DNA of 64,000 bases from Labrenzia sp. R4_2 (GTDB lineage: Bacteria > Pseudomonadota > Alphaproteobacteria > Rhizobiales > Stappiaceae). The notes under the pieces were generated by a model that was not told the origin of the DNA, ran no database searches, and was given only the letters and a program-made list of their open reading frames with translations. Position 1 is the stretch's first letter. The number at the start of each line of letters is the position of its first letter. This document shows, one piece after another, positions 1-8,994 of the stretch. A program made the translations under genes and the position numbers. The DNA lies in contig NZ_JAGHRJ010000005.1 in NCBI RefSeq assembly GCF_017743865.1, forward strand, positions 62,001 to 126,000, given 5' to 3'.

Positions 1-880
1 CCGGCACGCCAATCAGCTTCTGGCCGGCCGGACACGGTCGCAGATTTCGACACCTGTCACGTTCGGCTACCGGATTGCGCAATGGGCACACAGCCCAATT
101 GACGCTGAGGCCGACCTGCCAGATCTTCGCAAGAAAGTTCTGAAAATCCAGTTCGGCGGGGCTTCCGGAATCAACAGTGCCGTGGTGCCAGATGGACCGC
201 GGATCGCAGAAGCCCTTGCCAAGGAACTCAAGCTCCATTTTTCGCCATCCTGGCACACGAACCGATCGAATATCCTCGCGCTGTCCGCCTGGCTGCAAGC
301 CCTCACCGCCGGTCTTGCCAAGATGGCCGGCGATCTTATTCTGCTCGGCCGATCAGATATTGCGGAGGTCTCGTCGGGAACAGGCGGCGGGTCCTCGACA
401 ATGCCGCAAAAGGCCAATCCGGTTCAGGCCGAAGCTATTCTGACGCTCAACACCATCGTGCAAACGTCCGCAGGCGGGATTGCGGCAGCGGCCAGTCCTG
501 CAGAAGAGCGCGACGGCGCGCGCTGGCCACTGGAATGGGCATTCTTGCCCCAGATGCTGATTGCAACCGGCGCAGCCCTCCGCCACGCCCAAGCGCTTGC
601 AGACAGCATGTCTGCGAACCCGGAACGGATTTCCGCTGGTTTCAAAAACCATCCGGAAATCATGGCAGAGGCCGCGAGCTTCGCGCTTGCCAAGAACGGC
701 GTTCCGAGAGGCGAAGCCAAGGACATTGTTGCCAAGGCCGCGTCACAGGCTGACTTTAAATCAACCTTGAAGGAACTGGCGCCCAACGGGATCGACTGGG
801 ACACCGTTCTTGACTCGGCTACGGTCATACCGGCCTGCAAGGAAATGACCGCCGAGATATTCGCCCGGCGAACGAGATAG
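1..880 (+). CDS. pcaB: 3-carboxy-cis,cis-muconate cycloisomerase-like protein, 3' part only
   Basis: The reading frame is open from the window edge (codons start at base 2) to TAG at 878-880, so the 5' end of the gene is missing. The visible part carries the fumarase/aspartase superfamily features: an early LAGRTRSQ stretch and the signature SSTMPQKANP (around bases 392-421), which holds the catalytic serine loop. The match to PcaB rather than fumarase, ASL or adenylosuccinate lyase rests on the wording of these motifs and the C-terminal helical region. PcaB cycloisomerises 3-carboxymuconate in the protocatechuate branch of the beta-ketoadipate pathway, in the cytoplasm. The rest of a pca operon would lie upstream of the window. 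Adenylosuccinate lyase-like is the main alternative. Confidence 0.85.
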   Translation, partial: RHANQLLAGRTRSQISTPVTFGYRIAQWAHSPIDAEADLPDLRKKVLKIQFGGASGINSAVVPDGPRIAEALAKELKLHFSPSWHTNRSNILALSAWLQALTAGLAKMAGDLILLGRSDIAEVSSGTGGGSSTMPQKANPVQAEAILTLNTIVQTSAGGIAAAASPAEERDGARWPLEWAFLPQMLIATGAALRHAQALADSMSANPERISAGFKNHPEIMAEAASFALAKNGVPRGEAKDIVAKAASQADFKSTLKELAPNGIDWDTVLDSATVIPACKEMTAEIFARRTR

Positions 881-943
881 CCTCTCCGCTTCGCTTTGAG
901 GGCAGAGCCTGACAGGTTGCTAACCAACAGATCGCAATATGCG

Positions 944-2299
944 CTAACTGAGCACACTCGGCAGCCACAACGTCAGCGCCGGGAAACTGACTAGCAGCAC
1001 CACACGCACCAGCTCCGCACCAAAGAAGGGCGCAACACCTTTAAACGTCTCGATCATCGGAGTGTCGCGGGCCAGGGAGGAAATCACGAACACATTCATT
1101 CCGACCGGCGGCGTAATCAGTCCAAGCTCCACTACAATGAGCGCGAGGATCCCGAACCAGATCTTCAGATCTTCAGTGCTCATACCGAACCCGGCGCCGT
1201 CAGCGCCCTGATAGATCCCGCCATTGATCTCGACCAGAACCGGCCAGAAGAACGGAATCACCAGCAAGATCATCGACAGACTGTCCATCAGGCAACCGAG
1301 CAGGATAAGCGCAACGAGCAGGAGGATCAGGACCGTCATCGGCTCAAGGCCCGAACCGGCGATCCAGGCAGCGGTTTCCTGAGGCAGGCGTACCCGCGAC
1401 ATGAAAATCTTCAGCAGTTCTGCGCCAAGGATGATCAGATAAATCATGCCCGAGGTCGCAGCTGTTTCCTTGAGCGCGCCCAGCATGTCTGGCCAGGACA
1501 ACTTGCGTTGCAGGATGCCAAAGACCAACACCAGAAACACACCGGCCGCAGCAGCCGGGGTCGGGTTGAAAAAGCCAAAATAAATGCCGCCGATCACAAG
1601 GGCAAAGATCAGCAGAACCGGGATCATTCCGGCCGTTGCCTCGATGAACTCCCGGCGGTCCGGCACACCGCCTTTCGGGCCGGCCTCCGGCTTGATCGCC
1701 ACATAGATCGCAATGGTCAGCAAAAAGAGGACGACGGCCAGCAGCCCGGGCAGGAACGCGGCCATGAACATCGTCACGATGTTCGCCTCAACGATGATTG
1801 CGTAAATGATCAGGACAACAGAGGGCGGGATCAGGATTCCGAGCACGCCGCCCGCGGCCAGTGTCCCGGTGGCAAGGGCCCCGGAATACTTGTAGCGGCG
1901 CAGTTCCGGCAAGGCGACCTTGCCCATGGTGGAGGCCGTCGCAAGGGACGATCCACACACCGCCCCGAAACCGGCACATCCGGCAATTGCCGCCATCGCC
2001 GTGCCTCCGCGCAGCCAGCCAAGCCACGCATTTGCCCCCCGGAACAGCGCCTGACTGAGACCCGTCTTGGAGGCGATCGCCCCCATCAACACAAACATCG
2101 GCACGACGGACAGATCGTAGATCGAGAACTGCCCATAAGCCAACGTCTTCAACTGGCTGAAGACCAACGCCGGACCGTTGAGCAGCATGGTGCCGACGCC
2201 GCCAACCAGGATCATCGCGTAGGCAATCGGCATCCGGATCGCAATCAGGATGATCAGCGCGACGAGCCCGCCCACGCCGAGAACAACAGCGTCTGCCAT
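944..2299 (-). CDS. dctM: TRAP transporter large permease (DctM family)
   Basis: A 451-residue, very hydrophobic protein with about a dozen predicted membrane segments spread over its whole length, the normal size and topology for the DctM/TRAP large subunit. Conserved features include a GxxxPPS-type loop (GILIPPSVVLIIYA, about residues 153-166) and a second LITPPVGMN loop near residue 392. It forms the Na+-coupled translocation channel of a tripartite organic-acid importer. It is the last gene of the dctPQM-like operon, 6 bases after dctQ. An AAGGA ribosome binding site lies about 10 bases before the ATG. The substrate cannot be told from the permease. Proximity to pcaB suggests, weakly, an aromatic acid or related carboxylate. 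Confidence 0.93.
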   Translation of the reverse strand: MADAVVLGVGGLVALIILIAIRMPIAYAMILVGGVGTMLLNGPALVFSQLKTLAYGQFSIYDLSVVPMFVLMGAIASKTGLSQALFRGANAWLGWLRGGTAMAAIAGCAGFGAVCGSSLATASTMGKVALPELRRYKYSGALATGTLAAGGVLGILIPPSVVLIIYAIIVEANIVTMFMAAFLPGLLAVVLFLLTIAIYVAIKPEAGPKGGVPDRREFIEATAGMIPVLLIFALVIGGIYFGFFNPTPAAAAGVFLVLVFGILQRKLSWPDMLGALKETAATSGMIYLIILGAELLKIFMSRVRLPQETAAWIAGSGLEPMTVLILLLVALILLGCLMDSLSMILLVIPFFWPVLVEINGGIYQGADGAGFGMSTEDLKIWFGILALIVVELGLITPPVGMNVFVISSLARDTPMIETFKGVAPFFGAELVRVVLLVSFPALTLWLPSVLS

Positions 2300-2305
2300 T
2301 TATCG

Positions 2306-2815
2306 TTATCCTTTCGACAGGGCTGAAGTGTCACGCAACAAAGTGACGAGCGCTGCAAGAGCCAGCAAAACAAGAGATACAAGGATCGGAAGAAATGCCA
2401 TCCAGTGCGGGATCTGCAAGATCGTGGTCGTATAACCGTATTCTTTTTGGTCGAGCATGCCGTGGAACATGCGCCAGATCAGCAGAGACGCAAACCCAAG
2501 CGCAACCAGCGAGCCCAGCAACGTGAAGAACGCGATCAACCGCTTCGAGGCTCCAGCTGTGAAAATATCCGCTGACACATTGGCGCCTGTCAGCTGGCAA
2601 TAGGGCAGGAACGCAAAGACTGCGATCGCGACGCCCATTTCCGTGAGTTCAAAGTCACCGGGGAACGGCTTACCGAACATGGATCCGATGATGGACATCA
2701 TGTTCACCGCAACGACGGCCAACAGAACACCGCCGCCGAGGAGAGCCCACACCGTGATGACCCAGCTGGCAATCCCGGTGAACCCGGAATTGCCTGTTTG
2801 TTGATCTGTCGGCAT
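2306..2815 (-). CDS. dctQ: TRAP transporter small permease (DctQ family)
   Basis: A 169-residue membrane protein with four hydrophobic segments (about residues 18-40, 52-72, 90-112 and 132-155), the standard DctQ topology. The motif GEMGV-like FELTEMGVAIAVF near residues 56-68 is typical of the family. It is the small inner-membrane subunit that joins the DctM channel to the periplasmic binding protein. Its ATG overlaps the TGA stop of the upstream dctP gene (TGATG), indicating translational coupling. dctM follows after a 6-base gap. Confidence 0.9.
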   Translation of the reverse strand: MPTDQQTGNSGFTGIASWVITVWALLGGGVLLAVVAVNMMSIIGSMFGKPFPGDFELTEMGVAIAVFAFLPYCQLTGANVSADIFTAGASKRLIAFFTLLGSLVALGFASLLIWRMFHGMLDQKEYGYTTTILQIPHWMAFLPILVSLVLLALAALVTLLRDTSALSKG

Positions 2816-3843
2816 CAGTTGGACGCGTTGTTCGCAACAGCGGCGCGGGCCTTGTCCACCAAAGCGGACCCATCGATGCCTTTGCTGGAGACTTCCTCGA
2901 CCCAGCGGCCGACAACCGGTTCCAGCGCGGTGTTGAACTCCGCGGTTTCTTCTGGCGTCAAGGTAATGTGCGTGTTGCCGGCCTTCACCGCGAGCCCAAT
3001 GCCAAAATCATCTGCACCAGCCCAGATATCGCCAACTTCCTTGGACCAGGCAGCATCCGATGCATCGCGGAAGGCTTTCTGGACATCTCCCGGCAAGCTG
3101 TCCCAACGGTCCTTGTTCATGGACACCTGGAACACCGTCGTGCCAAAGCGTTCCTTGTCCGCCCCTTCGATCTGGTAATTGGTCTGCTCCTGGATCTTCA
3201 GCGGCGGAATGATCTCCCAAGGGATCATGGCCCCGTCAATAACCCCCTTCTGCAATGCAGGCGGAAGTTCCGGCACCGGCATGGCAACCGGGGACGCGCC
3301 AAGCGCTTCAATCACCCAGGCGCCCGTGCGGGTCGGGATCCGGATTTTCTTGTCCTTGAGGTCTGCGACTGACCGCACTTCGGTGTCACGCATATGAATG
3401 CCCTGACCGGCATGCACATGGAGGAACATGACCTCAACGCCCTTGTAGTCGTCTTTCAGATCACTCTCGAAGAGTTCCTTAAGCGCCAGATTGGTCGCTG
3501 CGGTATCGTTCTTGTGGACCCCCGGCAGCTCAAAGACTTCAGAGCGCGGGAACAGGCCGGGCGTATAGCCGTTGACCGTCCAGACGAGGTCCACAACACC
3601 ATCACGAACCTGGTTGATCAGCTCCGGCGGACGGCCGCCCAGGGTCATCGCCGGATAGATCTCGATGGAGACCTTGCCACCGGAATTTTCCTCCACCTGC
3701 TTGGCCCAGGGCACCAGCATCTTGGAGTGTGCCGGGGCTTTTTCGCCCAGGAAGTGGTGCAGCTTGAATTCGTGATCTGCAGCCTGCACTGATGTTGCGC
3801 CTAGCGCCAACAGGGCTGCGCCGAAAACCGCCTTGAAATGCAT
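2815..3843 (-). CDS. dctP: TRAP transporter solute-binding protein (DctP family)
   Basis: A 342-residue periplasmic protein starting with a clear Sec signal peptide (MHFKAVFGAALLALGATSVQA, cleavage about residue 22). The mature part has the DctP layout: HHFLGEKAPAHSKM near the N-terminus, the GGRPPELINQVRDGVVD region at about 68-84, and the segment GAWVIEALGASPVAMPVPEL with the conserved Arg region (KKIRIPTRT, about 164-172) that normally contacts the substrate carboxylate. It captures an organic acid and delivers it to DctQM. It is the first gene of the operon. Upstream lies a 375-base intergenic region with a perfect 16-base palindrome. The ligand is unknown. Confidence 0.93.
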   Translation of the reverse strand: MHFKAVFGAALLALGATSVQAADHEFKLHHFLGEKAPAHSKMLVPWAKQVEENSGGKVSIEIYPAMTLGGRPPELINQVRDGVVDLVWTVNGYTPGLFPRSEVFELPGVHKNDTAATNLALKELFESDLKDDYKGVEVMFLHVHAGQGIHMRDTEVRSVADLKDKKIRIPTRTGAWVIEALGASPVAMPVPELPPALQKGVIDGAMIPWEIIPPLKIQEQTNYQIEGADKERFGTTVFQVSMNKDRWDSLPGDVQKAFRDASDAAWSKEVGDIWAGADDFGIGLAVKAGNTHITLTPEETAEFNTALEPVVGRWVEEVSSKGIDGSALVDKARAAVANNASN

Positions 3844-4218
3844 GATCGTTCCTCCTCCTACGCCGGATATTCAAGTAAAAGACCAGTCCGGCTGTGGCCG
3901 CGCCTCATTCGCGCTGTTGGTTGCCCAAGCTTATCGGGTGCAAGGTGCCGCTGGCACACAAATTTTCACCCTATTGAAGCCTATCCCACCATTAAACAGG
4001 AGACATGTCTCCTCCCGAATTCAGTTTTTACTAATTCACTTGGTAATGTAAAATGACATAATGTTGGAGTTGATTTCCTTTTTTGGAAACTAAGCGCCGA
4101 TTACCCGTGACATCAACACCGACCAGTCCCCCAGACATCATCTCAGCCTGTACTCTGCTGAGGGAGCCGCATAGAGTGAGTTGCAGCACCTCGTGAGAAC
4201 ACTACAGGAGATAACTGG
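3844..4218. other. Intergenic region between dctP and a small secreted protein
   Basis: About 375 bases without a convincing gene. It is AT-richer than its neighbours, especially 3960-4090, as expected for the divergent promoters of dctP (minus) and the gene at 4219 (plus). It contains the 16-base palindrome annotated separately. Short reading frames here lack ribosome binding sites. Confidence 0.6.
3998..4013. promoter_or_regulatory. Perfect 16-base palindrome, candidate operator of the TRAP operon
   Basis: AGGAGACATGTCTCCT reads the same on both strands without a mismatch. It sits about 155 bases upstream of the dctP start in AT-rich promoter-like DNA. The size and symmetry fit a dimeric regulator such as a GntR or IclR protein, which commonly control TRAP operons. 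No such regulator gene lies in the window, so the binding protein is unknown. Confidence 0.45.
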
Positions 4219-4542
4219 ATGATGAGCCAACTGTCAGCGCGGATGAGCGTTGTTGCCGCGGCAATATTTGCTATCGGCTTCAGTGCAGCCGCGCATGCTG
4301 ACGATGCCATTTCCAAGGTTAAAGCGGCAGCACCTTTGGCGGTTTGCGAGATTACGCCGAAGGAAAACGGCAAAGCCTACGTGATATGGCATTTGACGGC
4401 TTTTGATGAAGACGGCACCCGCTACTACCGGGCGATCACCAGCAACTTGATCGAACTGATCGTCAAACCGGACGGTTCCATCCAGAGCGATGCCAACCCG
4501 TGCACGAATGAACTGACATTCTATTCATCGAGTTATCGCTGA
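4219..4542 (+). CDS. Small secreted protein of unknown function
   Basis: A 107-residue protein with a signal peptide (hydrophobic stretch at about residues 9-27, ending AHA-D). The mature part of about 80 residues is hydrophilic, has two cysteines (one in AVCEITPKE, one in NPCTNE) that could form a disulfide, and ends in a short aromatic/serine tail. The ATG is preceded by CAGGAG with 8 bases spacing, which makes the start reliable. I do not recognise a family. It is transcribed alone, and an imperfect hairpin follows at 4565-4588. Confidence 0.75.
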   Translation: MMSQLSARMSVVAAAIFAIGFSAAAHADDAISKVKAAAPLAVCEITPKENGKAYVIWHLTAFDEDGTRYYRAITSNLIELIVKPDGSIQSDANPCTNELTFYSSSYR

Positions 4543-4564
4543 GCTGTCAGGATACCGCCCAGGT

Positions 4565-4588
4565 GGTGGCGCATTCATATGCGCCGCC
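4565..4588. terminator. Stem-loop downstream of the small secreted protein
   Basis: A 10-base stem with one G-T pair (GGTGGCGCAT / ATGCGCCGCC) and a 4-base loop lies 23 bases after the stop at 4542. There is no T-run after it, so it may be an mRNA 3' end stabiliser rather than an intrinsic terminator. Confidence 0.35.
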
Positions 4589-4702
4589 GACCGCTGATCG
4601 CGGTGCCGCGCTCTGCATTAGAGATGCCATTAACCGGGATAAGTGGTGCAAGTAAGAGATGCGCTCACGCAGGCCGAAGGCCGATAGCGCATTAAGAGAA
4701 GG

Positions 4703-4778
4703 TGGTGCCGCTGATAGGACTCGAACCTACGACCCCATCATTACGAATGACGTGCTCTACCAACTGAGCTACAGCGGC
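4703..4778 (-). tRNA. tRNA-Thr (anticodon CGT)
   Basis: Read on the minus strand it gives a complete 76-base cloverleaf including an encoded CCA: acceptor GCCGCTG paired with CAGCGGC, D arm GCTC/GAGC, a 5-base anticodon stem with loop TTCGTAA (anticodon CGT, codon ACG), a 5-base variable loop, and a T arm with TTCGAGT loop. It stands alone between the small secreted protein and hemY. Every stem pairs, with only G-T wobbles. Confidence 0.97.
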
Positions 4779-4902
4779 TTGGCTCTTGAACAACTCCAAG
4801 AGACGATCTCAATGGCAGTCCTCAAAAACTGGCGCTGCCCGAGTGGGCCGCTAATTACCGGAGCTTCGATCCGGATGCAAGGGCTTTTCCGGGTCCGGGA
4901 AT

Positions 4903-4927
4903 TGATGACCACACCATCAGGTCATCA
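4903..4927. repeat. Inverted repeat after hemY
   Basis: TGATGACC and GGTCATCA are perfect 8-base arms separated by 9 bases, 33 bases beyond the hemY stop. It could fold as an mRNA 3' hairpin, but no T-run follows on the minus strand. Confidence 0.35.
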
Positions 4928-4959
4928 GTACTTTCCGGATTGAAGCTTCCCTCCCCAGC

Positions 4960-6912
4960 CTAGTTAAAGAACCGGGGGCGGGAACCTTTCTTCTTGTCGT
5001 CCGCATCCTCGTCATCGTCCGTGCCAGGATCATCCGGCATCCGCGAGAGAGGAAATTCAATCGGACGATCTAAGTCCTCGTCTTTGGCCTTTTTCTCATC
5101 AGACTTGCTGTCTTCAGATGTGCCATTAACGGCGGAAGCAGGTTCAGCGGCCTGTTTGTCGGGTGTGGCGTCTGAAGTGGCCTTTTCAGCCGCGTCTGTT
5201 TTGGCTTTTTCTGCATCGGCATCTTTTACAGGTGCCGCGGCAGCGGAAGCCTTATCAGACGGAGCTGAAGCTGCGGGACCGTCCGGCAAGTCCTTGAGGG
5301 CGGGGGCGAATTTCACATCGTCCGTTGTTCCCTCATAGCCTTCCTTATTAACCGGAGCAGCAGTCGCTTTTACGTCGGACTTAGCGCTTGGTGCAGGTTC
5401 CGTCTCCTTGGTCGTTTTTGACGGCTCCTCGCTTTGAGGCTCGGCCTTCAACTCAACGACCTTGGCATCGGCAGCCTCTTCCGGTTTTTCGTCGGACGCG
5501 TCTTTGGTCTGCGAAGGTGCGGTCGCCGCCGGCTCGACAGGCTCTGCAGCAGGTTCCTTGGCTGGTGCAGCCGCAGGCAGAACAGGGGCCTCAAACAAAC
5601 TGTCTTCCAACAGAACACCATCTTCCTCGTTGAGGCTGCCCGGCGATGACCATTGGAACGCATCAAGCTTCCCGGTGACAGGCGACACGGCCTGCCATTC
5701 AGAAGACACCACGCCGTCGGCGATCCAGGCTTTGTCGAGCGGCGCCTTGACCGCCCGCGCAAGCCAATCGCGGACCCGGCCCTTGTCGCCGGTCTCGGCC
5801 TCTTCCACTTCGGCCATCAGGATGAAGGCCGCCCTGGTCGGCTCGGATTGCAGCACTTTCTTCAGCTGTGTGCGGGCTTCTTCAAATTCGCGCGCTTCCA
5901 ATGCAGCCTTGGCGATCGCGATGGCCCCTTCCGCGGTGTTGGCGCGCTGCGCCGCAAGGCTTTTGGCGCGCTTCAGGCGGTCAACAGCTGAATCGCCCGT
6001 GCGCACATGGGAATAGGTTTCGGCCAACTCCGGGTGCGGCGACAACCGCCAAGTCGCTTCGATCACTTTCGACGCCTTGCGGATATCGCCACGGCGGGTC
6101 GCCAGCCGAGACGTGATGACAGCGGCCGGCACCAAATCCAGTGCCAAGCCGTGCGCTTCCTTTGCCAGCGAGAAGGCCCGGTCCGGATCGTTGTCTTCCA
6201 GTTTGTGGGCAAGCGCGGTGAGGATGACTGCACGCTGACGGCGATAGGCCTTTTTATCCAGGAGTTTGGACGTATAATTCCGCTCAAGGGTTTTCAGCGC
6301 CTCATCCCAATGATGGGCGACCGCCTGATACCCGAGAACGGCTTTCCCGGCCCACTCAAGACCCGGCGCGGATTTCGCGGCCTCTTCGGCGTAATGGCGC
6401 GCGGCAACCGGCTCCTTCTGGCGTTCTGCCTCGACAAACAGGCCATGCAAACCGAGCGTTTTGGTTTGCGGATCGTCCAGCATGGCTTCAAACCGCTGCC
6501 GCGCTTCGCCGTCCTTGCCGGCAAGCTGCGCCGTTTGCGCAAGAAGGAGTTTAGTCGCCGGCTCTTCATTCAGCAGCTTGTCTGCATCAAGTCCGTAGCG
6601 CCGTGCCATTTTGGCATTGCCCGTGCCAAGTGCAATCAACCCTTGCGACAAGGCTGTGTAACCTTTGTCCTTCCGGCGCTGCTTGAAGAAACGGCCAGCG
6701 ATTTGCGGCGACTTCAGGATGGCGCGGATAACACCGACAACGACAAGAAACGCGACGAGAACAAGGCCCACCACCAGGGCAACCACCACCGGCGGCTGTT
6801 CCCAGACATAGCCGTTCCAGCTGACCGATATCGTTCCAGGCAAATCCGCCATCCAGGCAAACCCGAGGGCAGCCAAAAACAGCATGGCGAAAAAGATGAG
6901 GACGCGGATCAT
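4960..6912 (-). CDS. hemY: HemY-like protein with TPR region and acidic C-terminal tail
   Basis: A 650-residue inner-membrane protein. Two N-terminal membrane segments (about residues 3-21 and 34-58) precede the HemY_N domain, then helical TPR-like repeats (about 110-400). A long low-complexity tail rich in Ala, Pro, Glu, Asp and Lys follows (about 445-650) and is disordered by composition. This is the enterobacterial-HemY-related protein of the heme cluster, not the oxygen-dependent protoporphyrinogen oxidase also called HemY; its biochemical role is unresolved. I chose the ATG at 6912 because GGGAG lies 8 bases before it and the protein starts directly with the membrane segment; an ATG 30 bases earlier has no ribosome binding site. 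It is the last gene of hemC-hemD-Mic60-hemY. Confidence 0.88.
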   Translation of the reverse strand: MIRVLIFFAMLFLAALGFAWMADLPGTISVSWNGYVWEQPPVVVALVVGLVLVAFLVVVGVIRAILKSPQIAGRFFKQRRKDKGYTALSQGLIALGTGNAKMARRYGLDADKLLNEEPATKLLLAQTAQLAGKDGEARQRFEAMLDDPQTKTLGLHGLFVEAERQKEPVAARHYAEEAAKSAPGLEWAGKAVLGYQAVAHHWDEALKTLERNYTSKLLDKKAYRRQRAVILTALAHKLEDNDPDRAFSLAKEAHGLALDLVPAAVITSRLATRRGDIRKASKVIEATWRLSPHPELAETYSHVRTGDSAVDRLKRAKSLAAQRANTAEGAIAIAKAALEAREFEEARTQLKKVLQSEPTRAAFILMAEVEEAETGDKGRVRDWLARAVKAPLDKAWIADGVVSSEWQAVSPVTGKLDAFQWSSPGSLNEEDGVLLEDSLFEAPVLPAAAPAKEPAAEPVEPAATAPSQTKDASDEKPEEAADAKVVELKAEPQSEEPSKTTKETEPAPSAKSDVKATAAPVNKEGYEGTTDDVKFAPALKDLPDGPAASAPSDKASAAAAPVKDADAEKAKTDAAEKATSDATPDKQAAEPASAVNGTSEDSKSDEKKAKDEDLDRPIEFPLSRMPDDPGTDDDEDADDKKKGSRPRFFN

Positions 6913-6990
6913 CGGTGTCGCTCCCAAAGTGCGCCGGACCATCCCGGCAGAATAAACTCAAATCCGGCTGGCCGCTGAACGGCCACCGGC

Positions 6991-8874
6991 TCAGCTGTCG
7001 TTTTTCGCGAGCGCGCTCAGAACTTCCTGAGACGCCTTGTCCGTCAGCGCATCAACTTCAACCCGCGCCTCGGCCCGGTTTGTCCAGTCCGCAGCTGCGT
7101 CCTGACCCGCTTGCGGCAGATCCTTGGAGGCCGTAAGCGCCGCGCTCAAATCTCCCTTGGAGACAGCATTTTCCATCCGCCGCAAGACGGCATCCGGCCC
7201 GGAGCCGTCTGCATTGCCCGGCCCGCGCACTGCCACAAGTGACCGGGCACTCGCCAGGAAGCTCTGTAGCACATCACCGGACTCGTCCGGCTCTGCGAAG
7301 GTCTGGTAGACGCTGCGCGCAACATTCGGGAACTGCGCAATCAGCACAGACACCGGCTCCACACCGGTCTTTGCGTGTGCTTCAAGTGCAGACAGGTCCA
7401 TATCTGCCGGAAGGCCGGCTTTGACGGCTGCAAGCTCGGTTTCATAAGGACGGCCTGTATCCACCGCCGACTTCAGAGCCGAAACAGACAAGGCCCGCGC
7501 CGCGGTCTCCCGCGCTGTAGCATCACCCATGGTTGATTCAACTTGTGCCAGTCTCTTGGACAAGCTGTCGAGTTCGGCCCGCAAATCTTCAAGCGCTGCG
7601 TTGTTGGCAGCACCGACGGACTGAATGTCTGCCGAGAGGCTCGAAAGTGTTTCCGTGGCCCGCGCCTGGCTGTCCGCAAGGGTTTTCAAGGACACATCTG
7701 AGGTCGACACTGCTGTTTGCGCAGCTTTTGCTGTTGCCTCGGTGTTCTGCAGACGGGTCTGCAGTTCGGTCAGCTGCGTCTCAAAACCTTTGACCTGACC
7801 TTCAAGGTCCGTCATGGAACCAGAGAGTTTTTCCGTCTCTGACGTCGCCGCAGAAGTGCCGCCTTCCAGTTCGGAAAGACGGGACTCAATCGGGGCGAGA
7901 TCAACGGGTGCTGCGGCTTTCACCGTATCTTCCAGGCTGCTCAGCCGGGTTTCCAGCGGCGCCAGATTTACAGGGGTTCCGTCTGCAGACGTTGCAGAAC
8001 CGGAAGCCAGATCTGCTTTCAAGGCATCAAAGTCCTGCTTCAACGCATCGACGGCACCAGACACATCAGCTCCACCAGACTGGGCAGCTTCTGTCAAAGA
8101 CTGCTCCACGGCAGCGACTTTGCTCTCCAAATCCGAAAGAGCTCCGCTGACGTCTTGTCCGGAGACAGTCGTTCCAAGCGCGCTCAGCTGACTTTCCAGA
8201 TCCGAGATTTTCCGTTCTGCTGCGGTCAGGGCGCGGGACATCTCCTGATCCTGCTCAGGTGTCAGCTTGACGATGCCGGCCTGATAGAGACCAAAGCCTC
8301 CGCCGAGCACCAGGACGCCGCCGATCACCGCGGCGATCAAAACACCGAACGCACCAACACCGCTGCTTTCCTGAGCCGCGGGCGGATTGGAGAAACTTGC
8401 AGATCCGGATGCGGGTTTCTGCGCCGAACTACTGGAACTGGAAGACGGTTTGCTTGTTGCCGCACTTGCCGATGTACTGCTCGAACTGCTCTTTCCAGCG
8501 TCCGTAGCTGATGTCGTCGGCTTCGAAGCGGACTGAGAGGACGTGTTACTTGCGGCCGAACCAGCGGGCTTGGAAGCGGTCGACGAAGACGAAGTCGCAG
8601 ATGACGCGGCGCTCGACGGACGCGTTGAAGATGTTGAGGAACTTGTCGTTGGGGACGTTTTCGACTCGACGGGCTTGGACGATCCGGATGTCCCGGATGC
8701 TGTCGAAGACGGTGATTTGTCGCTCACCTTCTCCGGCTTCAGATCAATTGTGACCGGACGCTTCGATCCGGACGACCCAGAACTGGAGGCGGAGCTTCCC
8801 GATTTTGCGGATGAACCGGATCCTTTGCCATCGGATGATGGTGTTCCGCCAGGAGTTTTGTTGTCACTTGCCAT
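6991..8874 (-). CDS. Alphaproteobacterial Mic60/mitofilin-family protein of the heme cluster
   Basis: A 627-residue protein in the position where alphaproteobacteria encode the homologue of mitochondrial Mic60 (mitofilin, COG4223), between hemD and hemY. The layout fits: residues 1-165 are almost pure Ser/Thr/Ala/Lys/Pro and should be disordered; one membrane segment lies at about 173-200, with Gly-rich packing; a long coiled-coil region rich in Leu, Glu, Gln and Ala covers about 205-460; and a C-terminal helical mitofilin-type domain covers about 480-627. Most of the protein would be periplasmic. Mic60 shapes membranes and bridges the inner and outer membranes. GGGAGAG precedes the ATG. The strongly biased N-terminus is longer than in many relatives, as far as I recall. 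Confidence 0.8.
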   Translation of the reverse strand: MASDNKTPGGTPSSDGKGSGSSAKSGSSASSSGSSGSKRPVTIDLKPEKVSDKSPSSTASGTSGSSKPVESKTSPTTSSSTSSTRPSSAASSATSSSSTASKPAGSAASNTSSQSASKPTTSATDAGKSSSSSTSASAATSKPSSSSSSSAQKPASGSASFSNPPAAQESSGVGAFGVLIAAVIGGVLVLGGGFGLYQAGIVKLTPEQDQEMSRALTAAERKISDLESQLSALGTTVSGQDVSGALSDLESKVAAVEQSLTEAAQSGGADVSGAVDALKQDFDALKADLASGSATSADGTPVNLAPLETRLSSLEDTVKAAAPVDLAPIESRLSELEGGTSAATSETEKLSGSMTDLEGQVKGFETQLTELQTRLQNTEATAKAAQTAVSTSDVSLKTLADSQARATETLSSLSADIQSVGAANNAALEDLRAELDSLSKRLAQVESTMGDATARETAARALSVSALKSAVDTGRPYETELAAVKAGLPADMDLSALEAHAKTGVEPVSVLIAQFPNVARSVYQTFAEPDESGDVLQSFLASARSLVAVRGPGNADGSGPDAVLRRMENAVSKGDLSAALTASKDLPQAGQDAAADWTNRAEARVEVDALTDKASQEVLSALAKNDS

Positions 8875-8994
8875 CTATCTCTCTCCCGCACCCAGCCAGT
8901 CCCAAGATCTTAACTATACACGTCTCTTTGCAAAGCGGTAGCACCGCGGCAAAGAGTCTTGCGCGCTGCAAAACAACGACTCCCCCGGTTCGGG

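Noticed and set aside
1508..2326. 272-codon plus-strand reading frame
   Set aside because: Antisense to dctM; Gln/Arg/His-rich composition typical of a GC-rich shadow frame, no ribosome binding site and no domain.
4960..6912. Oxygen-dependent protoporphyrinogen oxidase (also called HemY)
   Set aside because: The protein has membrane helices and TPRs and no FAD-binding GxGxxG start; it is the other HemY family.
6007..6978. 323-codon plus-strand frame
   Set aside because: Antisense to the HemY-like gene, which has clear membrane and TPR features; the plus frame has no recognisable domain.
8395..8720. Repeat-like Ser-codon-rich DNA (possible tandem repeat)
   Set aside because: The repeat units are not periodic; it is low-complexity coding sequence of the Mic60-like N-terminus.
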